Shown piece by piece: positions 42,368 through 62,500 of a DNA stretch of 64,000 bases. Source of the stretch: Panorpa germanica (Eukaryota > Arthropoda > Insecta > Mecoptera > Panorpidae); NCBI GenBank assembly GCA_963678705.1, contig OY783204.1, positions 24,066,759 to 24,130,758 on the forward strand. The letters are read 5' to 3'. Made by a program: the position numbers and the translations under genes. Position 1 is the stretch's first letter. Every line of letters starts with the position of its first letter. Below the pieces are notes generated by a model. The model was not told the origin of the DNA and did not search any database. It worked only from the letters and a program-made list of their open reading frames with translations.

Positions 42368-43803
42368 CAGAGATGTGCACAAATACTTTTCAAAAGAATT
42401 TAAATACAAAATACAAATATTTCGTTATTTTTCTATTTCAAATACAAAATATATTTCGTTATTTTTCTATTTCAAATACAAAATATATTTTGTATTTGAA
42501 ATAGAAAAATAACGAAATATTTGTATTTTGTATTTAAATTCTATATTTCTATAGAAAATAATAACTAAATAACAAATACACAAACAAATACTTTTGAAAA
42601 AATAGAATACTCTTTATGTTACTACTATAAATGTTATTTTTTATTAATAATGAGAATTTTCATAAAATATAAATGTTATTTATGTCACGGATTTTAATAC
42701 TACTATTTTTTCAAACAATTTATCTTCTTTTTTTTCGACCATGAGGTCTCATTATCGTTCCACCAAACCAAAAGAGATGTTCTACTGAGGCTGAGATATT
42801 TTTAAAATATTTTCTTTATGTATGAATAATTAATTAAAGAATCTAAACAAGTAACAGGAAGAATAATAAAATAATAGAAACATCTATAATTTTAAATTAG
42901 AATTATTAAGACAATGGGCTTGTGTCCTCATTTTTTAGTAGTCGATTTTTCAATTGTTGATTGAAATTGATGTTAATAAATGTGTATTGGTGTGTCTATT
43001 TTAATAAATATCTAAATATTGACGGAAATAAAGCAATTCAAAATTTGAATTGTAGTTTTAGCGCTAGAAATGGTCGGCCATATTTGTATGACGTGAAATG
43101 CATTTTAACGTCAGTTATTTGTTGAGTAGGTCAGCGCAGTGGTAATGTTCTGTAGTGTTGGTAGTTAAATAATCAAGTTAAGTCAAAGAATAATAAGTTT
43201 TTATTTTATTTAACCCTGCTAAGGCAGACATAATATTTAAATGTTATTATTCCTTGAAATAGCTGTAAATAATATTTGATATTTTGATATATATATAAAT
43301 ACATATAGCAGAGATTTATGTGCTGTAAGGTTGGTAACCTTACACAAGGATTGTGATGTCACATGCACTTGGAATGTGTACAACATTGAATCCCTTTAAT
43401 AATTAAAGAGACAAAATGACTTTTTTAATTGTTAATATCTCTTAACATATAAGGAGTTATTAAAAAATAATTGGACATTTGAGGTTCTAGTAACCCACTT
43501 TATCAATATATAGTACAGTTTTATAGAAATTAAGACATAGGATACAAGCCCATTTGCGCAGATACTTTTGGATCATAGATGGTGCTAATGTTGGTGGGGT
43601 TTTAAGTTTATATTCAAAAAATAATGTTTATGGATTAACACTATGAAGTAACAAAAATTAAAAAAAGTATTTTGTATTTTCCAAAAGTTTTCAAATAAAA
43701 TATAAAATGTAAAATTCTATACTCTTAAGAGGTATTTAAATACAAAATAGGTATTTTGTATTTGTATTTTGAGTATATGTATTTGCAAAATGCACATCTC
43801 TAG
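42368..43803. mobile_element. Middle element of a nested set, hAT-like, (C/T)AGAGATGTGCA ends
   Basis: The left end is CAGAGATGTGCACAAATAC and the right end reads TAGAGATGTGCATTTTGCAA in reverse. The flanks ATTATAAT and GTTATAAT agree in seven of eight bases, as expected of a hAT 8-bp duplication. Just inside the left end, 42415-42535 holds a long palindrome built from TTTGTATTTGAAATAGAAAA-type units. It contains the MITE at 42914-43553. Confidence 0.7.
42914..43553 (+). mobile_element. Inner element of a nested set: GGGCTTGTGTCC-family MITE, full length
   Basis: Starts ATGGGCTTGTGTCC and ends GGATACAAGCCCAT, 640 bases, longer subfamily with the TAAGGTTGGTAACCTTA palindrome. It is the most recent of the three nested insertions. 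Confidence 0.88.
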
Positions 43804-44140
43804 TTATAATACTTATAGAAAACTTTTGGACCTAGAACTAGAACTAGAAAACGTGCAGTAAAATGTCGTGTGAACCTAGTCTTACTGTAACTACGCTACT
43901 GGGTACAGACTATTATGAACCAAATGCTTGATCTATTCCATGCCCGTCCCCTCTCCCCTCATATTTTATCGCGTCGTATCTGCGGCCATGAAAATAACAC
44001 TTTGTAAAAATTATGGTTTATCAAATGACTGGGAAAAATGCGAGAGTACTTATTTTATTATCTTCTATGTAAAATATATAATTATATTTAGTATAAAACG
44101 GATAGTCGACTGGACATCTCAATAAACGAGAAAACTAATA

Positions 44141-47100
44141 ATGATATTGATTTTAGTCAGTATTTTAAGTGCGTTATGTTTTCTTCATTATTTTTTGAAA
44201 CATATAGCTAATGTTAAAGCTGTGGAGGACATTCCAGGTCCTGCAGAACGTCCAATAATTGGAAATATTCCAGATATTCTGTTATCTCCTGGTAAGTTTC
44301 AATTCTACTCCTAACTAATATAAGTCGCTATGATGTTATTTATAAAAATCAAATTTTTTAAGAAAAATTGTTCTATGCGGGACGAAAATTTGCAAAAGAA
44401 AATAATGATATTTATCGCTTATGGGTTCTGCAGGACTCTATAATAAATTTACTTCAGCCGGATGATATCGAGGTTAGTTGAAAATTAATTTAATATATGG
44501 CTAATAAAATAATAAAACAACCTGCAAAACACCTTGCATACCTTAAATTTATGTAATATTTTACTTAAACGAAAAGTAGCAATATTTAATTTAAAAAGGT
44601 CTTATTTTATTATTTTACTGTTATTTTAAAAGACTTAATTCTTACAACTTAGGTCACAAAAATTTTGTTATATTAGATAAACAAATCCTTTGTTATATTA
44701 GATAAAATTTAAATACACATAACTGAAATTAGTGGGATTGCACAAAAATGGGTCTATTTTATCCTGCATTTATGTAATATTCCCACTAAATACAAAATTC
44801 CTACAAATATAAAACATAAATGTAACCTTACATTCGTCAAATATTTTACATAGAGGCAATATAATATTTTTATTATTTTATTTTAATGGTTTTGCCATTG
44901 GACATTACATTCTTCTGCCTTACATCAATAAATTACATATTATTGTGCTTAATTACATTTTATTTGTGATCCTTATTCTATAATATACATTTTCACTCTT
45001 TCCAAAAAAAAAAAACTTAAAGGCAATATAATATATTTAATCTAATAAATTAATAAATTATTTTATAGCCTTTATTTTATTTTAATTATTATTTTAAGAC
45101 TTATAAATAGTCTTTCAAGAAGAACTACTTTCGATTTCTTAATCCTTTAAAAGTTTTATGAGTATGCTAACGCGAAAATGTGAAAATTTATTTTTCAAAG
45201 AGCAGTAAGTTGATCGCAGTGCTTACGTAACATGCAGTTCTTCAAATGTTAGAAAATATTAAGTACACTTAAACACAAAATACTGTGTATAGCGGATTTC
45301 TTATTTGTTGATAAGAGCAACATATTTCTTTCTTTTCTAAACTTTTAATAACCTTATAAAACACTGATATAAAATAAAGAAGACACACACACAACCAAAG
45401 AAATGAATTCGATTTTCGAAAACACGCGCGTATTCGAATGCAACATTGTGTCAAAATTTCAAGTCAATCGACCGACTATTTTTCGAGTTTTACGAGCACA
45501 AACCTACGCAGGCAGAATTTGTAATTTATAATCCAAAGAAGAATAGTATTAATAATATTTTAAATTCGTACAATACGATTTTAACCAAATAATGTTGATA
45601 TAATTATATTCTGAATACAGGTTCTACTTTCAAGTAGAAAAAACATCACAAAAAGTAAAATCTACGACTTCCTGCATCCCTGGTTGCGAGATGGTTTGCT
45701 CACAAGCACAGGTAATTCAACAAGTAATATCTCAGAACTTGCACAGTTACTCTACTAATATGATATCCAAATTTCCAGACGATAAATGGCAAAAACGAAG
45801 GAAGATCTTAACTCCATCATTCCACTTTTCTATTTTAAAAGAATTCGTTGTTATTTTTGGAGAACAGAGCAATAATCTAGTGAAAAAATTGCGTGTTGAA
45901 TGCGGGAAAGATGAAACCAATATAGGACCATTTGTTACCGAATTTGCTTTGAACTCCATATGCGGTAACTTAGTATAAACATAAATTCCTATTTACATTC
46001 TATTACATAGTGAAACTTTTAATTTAGAAACTGCTATGGGAACTTCTTTGGATTCCACCAAAACATCAACGCAATCCTATAAGAAATCAATTTATCGGTA
46101 TGAATTGTTTACCTAATTGTTAATAACATATTCTTTCCTTACAAAAAGACAAATCAATATTTGCAATAAACTTTGCTTATAGTATAGGAGAGCTGTTAGT
46201 ACATCGTCTAGTTAGGGCTTGGTTACATCCTCCATTTTTATTCAATCTATCACCAACTGGACGTGAGCAAAAGATAACTCTAAATACTCTCCACTCCTTT
46301 ACACAAAACGTCATCAACGAGAGAAAAATGAACTACGTTAAAGTTGCCTCGGTATCTAATGATGAAGTTGAAGTCATTGGGAAGAGCCAGCAGCGATTGG
46401 CAATGCTGGATTTGCTGTTATCCGCCCATGCCAATAATGATATCAGTGACTTAGGTATCAGGGAAGAAGTGGACACCTTCATGTTCGAGGGTCATGATAC
46501 AACATCAATGGCGATTATGTTTTCTTTGTTGTGTTTAGCTAATAATCCTGAAATACAGGTAATATATATAAATACATTGTCCTGTATTTATTTAAATGCT
46601 TGGTCAGGCTTTACATTCTTCCATATAATCATTCATGACTTCTGGAATATACTTGGAAACTAATTAGATCTCTTCACTTTCTCTATTCCATTCTAAACTC
46701 TATGTTTCTCCTCTCTCTTCTTCCTTCCTCCTTGTGTCTCCTTCATTTAGCTTCTTCCTTCTCTTGCTCCTTTCATCAGCTCGTCTATCTTCTTCTCCCA
46801 GCCAAACTGAACATTCTCCAAATCTGCACTGCCATCCGTATCATTATTCATTTCTGGTTTCTTCTCAGCAGTATGTATTTAAATATATATATATATGTCA
46901 GAAAAAAATCCAGAACATTTAATAAATAAACTGTAAATAATTCCGTTTCTGTTAAAGGAAAGAGTTTATCAAGAAATCTACGAAATTTTCGGCACATCAA
47001 ATAAAATAGCAACAATTCAGGAGTTACAGCAGATGCGCTACTTGGAGCAATGTTTGAAGGAAACTCTGCGATTGTATCCCAGTGTTCCATTTATTTCACG

Positions 47101-47629
47101 AACTCTTTCAGTTCCAATGAATCTTCGTAAGTTATCCAAAGCAAATAATTTATAAAATGCCTTCTATTGACTTACATTTATTTTTTCAGCTAAATACACA
47201 ATTCCTGCTGGTGCTATTTGTCATGTTCACATATTTGATCTTCATCGAGATCCAATACTGTATCCAGATCCAGAGAAATTTGATCCAGAAAGGTTTACTA
47301 CAGATAGCTGTGCTAAAAGACACCCTTTTGCGTACATCCCATTCAGCGCCGGACCTAGAAACTGCATCGGTAATTTGGGATCAAAAATTTAAGATCAAAA
47401 CAATATTTTTTTCAAAGATAAAATTAGATGTTAATAAAATCGCTTTTTCTCTGTTTTATTAGGTCAAAAGTTTGCGCTGTTGGAAGAGAAATCAGTTGTG
47501 TCAACAATTTTACGCAATTATCGGCTGGAGGCTATCACTCGACCTGAAGACATTATATTTTTTTCGGATTTAGTGTTGAGAACCAGCACCCCAATCAGAA
47601 TGAAAGTACGACCACGAATTATCCAGTAA
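44141..47629 (+). CDS. Cytochrome P450, CYP4 clan, nine exons, 499 aa
   Basis: Microsomal monooxygenase, tandem sister of the gene at 39589-41869. Exons 44141-44291, 44363-44472, 45621-45711, 45779-45964, 46028-46097, 46183-46558, 46958-47126, 47190-47369, 47463-47629; 1500 nt, open to TAA. Exon 46183-46558 shows the same exon 6/7 fusion as its sister. Motifs: hinge [23 protein letters not shown] (Gly306), K helix ETLR at 363-366, [10 protein letters not shown] with Cys443. AATAAA at 47767. The N-terminal exons differ clearly from the sister gene, while exon 6 is nearly identical even at silent sites, which suggests gene conversion. The exon 3/4 intron is only 67 bases. Confidence 0.93.
44473..45620. 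other. Intron 2 of the third plus-strand P450
   Basis: AT-rich intron of about 1.1 kb; I see no gene or element with clear ends. Confidence 0.5.
46670..46815 (+). repeat. Pyrimidine-rich tract in P450 intron
   Basis: C+T-rich on the + strand (CTCCTCTCTCTTCTTCC, TTCTTCCTTCTCTTGCTCC), like the tract in the sister gene's intron 2. Noncoding; overlapping frames are low-complexity. Confidence 0.5.
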
Positions 47630-48650
47630 TCACTAATAGCAATTACATATTGGATACGTTTTCATAGATACTTAACTGCAACTTAAATTTTACTTTCATA
47701 TTTACTGGATTTATATTTTTGTTTTAAAAATTGTGTAAAGTGGTATTAATATTTTTTTATATTTATAATAAAGAATATGTATCATATTTATTTTTCTACC
47801 TATCTAACAAACACTATGTGAAACCAAACACTGCACTCGATAATCTTAATGTAACTTTAAACAAAACTTCAAAATAATTATTACACTTTCAACGCCTAAA
47901 ATCTATGCAACTAATATTACAAGATAACATCATACTTTTCCAAAAACAAAACGAGTTCGTTAAAATTTAAATATTCAAATCATACGGAATTCAGAGAATA
48001 AAACCGATGTTAGCGTTCGCTGCGGATAAATCTAACATTACATGATGCTGTTTTGTACCTTGATGTATTAGAATCTTAAGGGTTATTGATTGGAATCCTT
48101 ACTAATTTAAAGTAATTTTACATTTGTATTAGCTATTATATTTTATTATGTATACTTTCATATTTTGTTGAAAGCTAAGCAAGTCTCTTAAAGATAAGCA
48201 AGTTATCATAACTTTTGACCTATAAAATGACTAGGTAATGATTTTTAAAATATTTTTTTTATAATTATTTTAATTGCTACTTAAGGTGAAACGATACTTG
48301 GCCATTTTTTCTCGCGAATAGCGATTATTTTATTACGTTGTGGCACAACAGTATTACACACAAGTATAGCATATTTAATTTTTTTAATAAAACTTATAAT
48401 ATCACCTTTACTAAAGCTACGACGCCTGAAGTTATGCAATCAATATTACAAGAAATATATTTGCATTTATTTTTATTATTGTATTTATTTGAAATTATTT
48501 TTACTAAACATATCCAAAGAAAATTAAGAAACCTTTATTCATGTAGGTGAGGATAATACTGTACAAGAGAAGGATATGTTCCAGTTCTCTCACACACAGT
48601 TTTCCATCAAGATCTGGGTTCTTTTATTTTTATTTCATTTAATTTCTGTA
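47630..48650. other. Intergenic sequence between P450 genes
   Basis: Contains AATAAA at 47767-47772 for the upstream gene; the remainder is AT-rich with no supported gene. Confidence 0.45.
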
Positions 48651-49233
48651 ATGGGCTTGTGTCCTATGTCTTAATTTCTATAAAAGTGTACTATATATTG
48701 ATAAAGTGGGTTACTAGAACCTTGAATGTTTAATTATTTTTTAATAACTCATTATATGTTAAGAGATATTAACAATTAAAAAAGTCATTTTTTCCCTTTA
48801 ATTATGTGCATGTGACATCACAATCCTTGTGTAAGGTTACCAACCTTACAGATCATAAATCTCTGCTATATGTATTTATATATCAAAATATCAAATATTA
48901 TTTACAGCTATTTCAAGAAACAATAGAATTTCAATATTATGTCTGCCTTAGCAGGGTTAAATAAAATAAAAACTTATTATTCTTTGATTTGACTTCATTA
49001 TTTGACTACCAACAGCTACAGAACATTACCACAGAACTGACCTACTCAACAAATAACTGACGTTAAAATGCATTTCACGTCATACAAATATGGCCGACCA
49101 TTTCTAGAGCTAAAACTACAATTCAAACTTTTAATTGCTATATCTCCGTCAATATTTAGATATTTAATAAAATAGACACGCCAATACACATTTATTAACA
49201 TCAATTTCAATCAACAATTGAAAAATCGACCAC
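48651..49233 (-). mobile_element. GGGCTTGTGTCC-family MITE, right end truncated
   Basis: Begins ATGGGCTTGTGTCCTATG and runs in reverse orientation to GAAAAATCGACCACGAA, where the last bases including the inverted end are missing. Longer subfamily with the palindrome. Confidence 0.82.
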
Positions 49234-49655
49234 GAAATAGAGCTAAGAGAACATGGTTTCAGATAAGCTTGAAGGTAAATGTAGTCTGTTGTAGTGTGAG
49301 AACAGCCATATATTTTTATCAATTTATTCGACATCCGTATTTTAAATTTGATTACGCAACAAATGATTACATTTAGTTAAGTCATGCCATGAAATATATG
49401 CATGTTATTTTTAGATAAAATAAAACGTCTTTTAATTTCGGCCAAAGATATTACCATTATCAATATTCATGAAAGAGAATCATCATTAGATAAACACTAG
49501 ACAATGTTAAAAAAATATCTACATCAATCTACAAACTTTGCAATTATAAATAGTCGAGACTTTGTAGGCAAACTGAGATTGCGGCGGTTCAGTTGTGAAT
49601 CGCAAGGCGAAGCGGTTTCTTCTATTTTAAAAGTCAAAACACTGTAGAATTAATT
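49234..49655. other. 5' flank of the fourth plus-strand P450
   Basis: Noncoding sequence between a MITE and the start codon at 49656; the region 49560-49640 is less AT-rich and may be 5' UTR. Confidence 0.35.
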
Positions 49656-58252
<8,597 letters not shown>

Positions 58253-59530
58253 GAAGTATTATATACTAATATTAGTATAATAACAATTCAAAATATGTAA
58301 CAATAATGTAATTTTTGTAATGTTGTCTTGTTATATTATGGGAACGGGGTAACCTAAATTTAATAAATATATATTCCATACAGACTTAATTATAATGTGT
58401 TCTTGTTTTAAAGGGGTTGAGGAGCCATAACTTATTTTATCTATTTTTATTCTAAATGTATTTAGAAATGACAAATGTCTGTTCTGACAAAACTTGCAAA
58501 CTGTTTAACTGTATTAATATATACAAACTCACAAACAATAATATTAATAAAACTTTCCAAATATAATAAATACTACTCAATAAAATCTTTTTTATTAATT
58601 AAATTTCTATTAAAATAAGATTTAAACCAAAGTAGTTTAAATTAAAAGTAATACCAGCAGATGGCTACTAATATATTTTTATTGAGCCGGCCGGTAATAG
58701 CGGTTGCGCATGCTCTAAAAAACATAATGCAAATAAAATAATTTTTTAATCACTTGAAGAAAAGTAACATGGCCGCATGTTGATAGCTCGTTTTCTTTAC
58801 TGTTTGCCAACGTAGTTGAAGTGTATAAAAAGTGCGACGTTTTGTATCTATTTCATTACAAAAACTTTATTAATATTGAATTAAATCTTTGAAGTGAAAT
58901 AGACAATAATTTGGTGGGTATTTTAAGTGCAATAGATATTATATTATGTGATTTTTTTTCTTTGTCATCTATGCAAAATTTCCCGGTGAACATCTACTAC
59001 GTAATAAGCAATTATATGAAATAAATCATTTTAATTTATATTTATAACATTATTTTATTTCATAATTTCGTGTTAACTAAACAATTTGGGTTTATTTGAC
59101 GTTTTATTACTATTGACTTATGGTATTAATTACTTATCTGTCAGAAAACTGAAGTAACAAAACATAATTTTTGTAACTTCTTTAATTCAATTTAAATAAA
59201 TGTATTATAACACTTTACAATAACAATAGAACATAACATATAAAAGTATAGCTCTTTCTGATATTTGGAATAATATTCATTAACCTTTATCTTGTTTTAT
59301 ATTTAATATATGTATTATATAAATAAGTATATTTTTATGTCATTTTTATCATAAAAGTATACATAGTTACCTGAAAAGTATAACACATGAATTATTATTT
59401 TTTCTTTATTATATTCTTATAAGTATTACAGTTGTTATTGTAAAATATAATATGAATGCAGTTATCAGAAGTTCGGTGTGATAATGAGTAATAATCTAAA
59501 TATAAATTAACCATATATTTTATTGATAGT
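58253..59530. other. Intergenic sequence, P450 array to next gene
   Basis: AATAAA at 58362 closes the P450. The gene that follows has its first recognisable coding exon at 59531 behind an acceptor-like ATAG, so an untranslated first exon probably lies here. A candidate ends near 58912 (TTG|GTGGGT), unproven. Confidence 0.4.
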
Positions 59531-62500
59531 ATGATGCATCACCCACATGCCCGATCTCACCCACCACAGCATCCTCATCATGGTCACGGTATGCACGGGA
59601 TGAATGTCCCCACAGCTCATCCCGTTCAACAGCCCCATCAGGTACAACCCCAGATGCACCGTGATCAAAATAGGTCAGTAGATATTTAAGTACATCAACT
59701 CGCATGAAGTAAATTCTTTATAAGAAAGAAAATGATATTAAAAAGCGCAAAAGATTTTTATGTTAGCAGAAGTTAAAACAAAAGTAACAGATACTTTTTC
59801 ACTGATGATAGATTAAACTGTTGTATCATTACTTATTTATTTAAATATTATAGGTTTACCGCCTCACAAATAAAACTGTTATAAAATATTCCAGGTATAA
59901 ACTGATCATAAGCCTGTCCGTACGGGTTTTATACCTGGTATAAATTTTACAACAGGTTCATTTGTAAAGCGGAATATAAGTATACATATCAATCAAGTAG
60001 GAACTGAAAAAAAACAATTTTACAATGTATTAATTTTGTGAATTTAATAAAGTAATAGTATATTGGACACACATTGCCTTGTATGCAATTCTAATCATTG
60101 CAAATACTATTATAGAAATTATTAAAATATTTTAAATATAAAATCTTTTAAATCTAAATCAATATTTTCAATTAACATTTTTTGCAATCATGGATTATAA
60201 TATTGCATAAAGATTGGCAGCTGCCGTAGTAAAATAAATATGAAAATCATCATCAAGATTGACGAATAGAAATAAAATATACGCAATTCTTTGTTATGCT
60301 CTTGGAAAGAAACTATTACAGAGACAATAATGAAGCCTGGTACCCAAAAGTATATTATTCAAAAACATTTACTGAGGTATTTGATGCGTAGAAAAGGGTG
60401 AGGCTCATATACCAAAGTGAGGGGTGACTGGACATTCCCAATCCTCCAAGAATATACCAGACTAGATTAATAATCTAGATATTTGTACATAAAATAGACT
60501 AGAATAAAATTTTATATTCAAAACTTCAATTTTTCACAAAAGTCGCAGGAAAAGTTTAAACTTAAATTCTATAATTCTATGTAACAAATATTTAATTTAT
60601 AAGTATTATATATTTACAAATTCAATTATATATATATATTAGGTCAAGAAAAAATATTTTTATTGAGATATTTAAAGATTATCTTAACAACATTTTTTTG
60701 TTTTCTTTTATATATTTATATAAAGTCACCTAACCGTATTTAATTCGACATTTAATAAAAACAAGTTTTAAGATCAGTTCTCGACAGTAGTCAAAACCCT
60801 TTTAGGTCACTTCTTCAGGCAATATGCTTAACATTAGCATAATATTGGACCATATCATAAAAACTATACATAATATAAATATATATAAAAAAATTATATC
60901 AAATTGTATGTGTGTTTATAATAATACATTAAGAATGAGGGTTTCCCTTTATAAATAAGGGTATATCTGTATAATTCTTTTAACAGGTTTTGTACTCTCA
61001 TCTCCGTTATGATAATAGAAAGTATAATAAGATGCTCATGTGTTAAACACTATATATATTGTAATAAAAATCAGCGCTTCTAAATTATTACTGTATATAC
61101 TCGCTAAGCAAAGTTACATATATTTAAATTTATTTAAAATAAGTAACTAAATATTTATGTTAATATAATGTAAGATTACATAAGAAATGTTATCTTTCGA
61201 TGCAAATTTACGTAAGATTATATAATGCTACATATACAATATATATATTAATAAACATTTTTTTGTTTATTTGCATTTATTTAATGACTATGCAACAGAA
61301 TTATGTAAAACTTCGGTAGTAACGTTAGGTAAAAATATTACTTTAAATAATACTGGAGTATATTCTTATTTCCATAAAGAGTTTCATTGTAAGTTAGTAA
61401 AAAAACGTGCTATAGTTCAAATTACGAGAAGTTGTGGGGTATAAACTGCTGATATAACTAAAAAGCACTGATTCACTTATTTTTCTAAAACGAATAAGAT
61501 AAAATTCATTATCGTATTATACATTTTACCGCCCTTATAACCTCTTAGTATACTACTACTACGACTTATATATATATATACGTATAAGTCGCCGCCGAAC
61601 TATCGTAACTTGGACTATATTTATGTAACTATGGCACCTATTTTGCAACTTGTAAAAATTGGGCGCCCTTTTATATTAGGCAATTTCAAAGAGGCAGAAT
61701 CCAAAACTATCGACCTTAAATAAAATAATAATTGCCTAATTTAGAACATTGACTTTTAAAAAGTAACAAAATTGGGATCAAAGACTATTTATTTCAGAAA
61801 TGGTATCTTTTTTTTTAAGTTAAGCATTAAAATAAATAGAAAAGAGTAATACATTTTGAGAAGCACTTATAATCAATCTAATACTCTGGTCCAGATGTTT
61901 AAAACCAGAAACTGTGTATCATTTTTTAAATGGACACGAGATATAATAAAAAATTCTTTTGTATTCTTTTCATCTCTTAATACACCTCGTGTTATTTATT
62001 ATTTAAAACGGCCAGTATTTTGGCCAGAATCTAGATCTACATTTTATTCAATGATTTTTTTTTATCTATAATTTTAACAGGAATGGTGTGAATGCAAAAC
62101 CATATACATATTCTTAGTTCTTATTGTGAGGGTTGTCTTAAGTAAATATACTTCGTCATCCAGTAGCATTCTAGAATTCTTGTGTATATTTATTTGCGGT
62201 TAAATGATTAAATATTTACGCTATAGATAATTTACGGAATTTAATTTATATATAGGGTATAATATATTATTTATGTTTAATATATAAATATATTGTATAA
62301 TTACTACGTATTTATATAATATTTCAGATTAAATCAACGTTTTCCGTCACATGCTCATTCCCTTCAGCAGAGGGCCAATCTTCAGGCACCCCAAGCTCTG
62401 CTTATGGGTATAGCACCTCCTCATACACATGCTCCTCCACCTACTCATAATATGCCACCACCAACACAAAGTGGTAAGTTTATTTTTCTGTTAATTTTAT

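Larger units (their letters stand above)
42246..43901. mobile_element. Outer element of a nested set, CAGTGGCG / CGCTACTG ends
   Basis: The left end CAGTGGCGTACCTAG and right end (reverse complement CAGTAGCGTAGTTAC) are imperfect inverted repeats of hAT-like type. The sequences just inside both ends share GTCGTGTGAA. No clear target duplication. Two other elements are inserted within it. Confidence 0.5.
59674..62327. other. Large first coding intron of the terminal gene
   Basis: AT-rich intron of about 2.65 kb. It holds a palindromic element near 59853-59973 and a perfect short palindrome near 61561-61590. No second gene is supportable in it. Confidence 0.5.

Noticed and set aside
45691-45978. 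Open reading across exon 3/4 of a P450 as one exon
   Set aside because: A 67-base intron with good donor (CAG|GTAATT) and acceptor (TTCCAG) fits the frame and alignment with the sister gene; reading through would insert unrelated residues.
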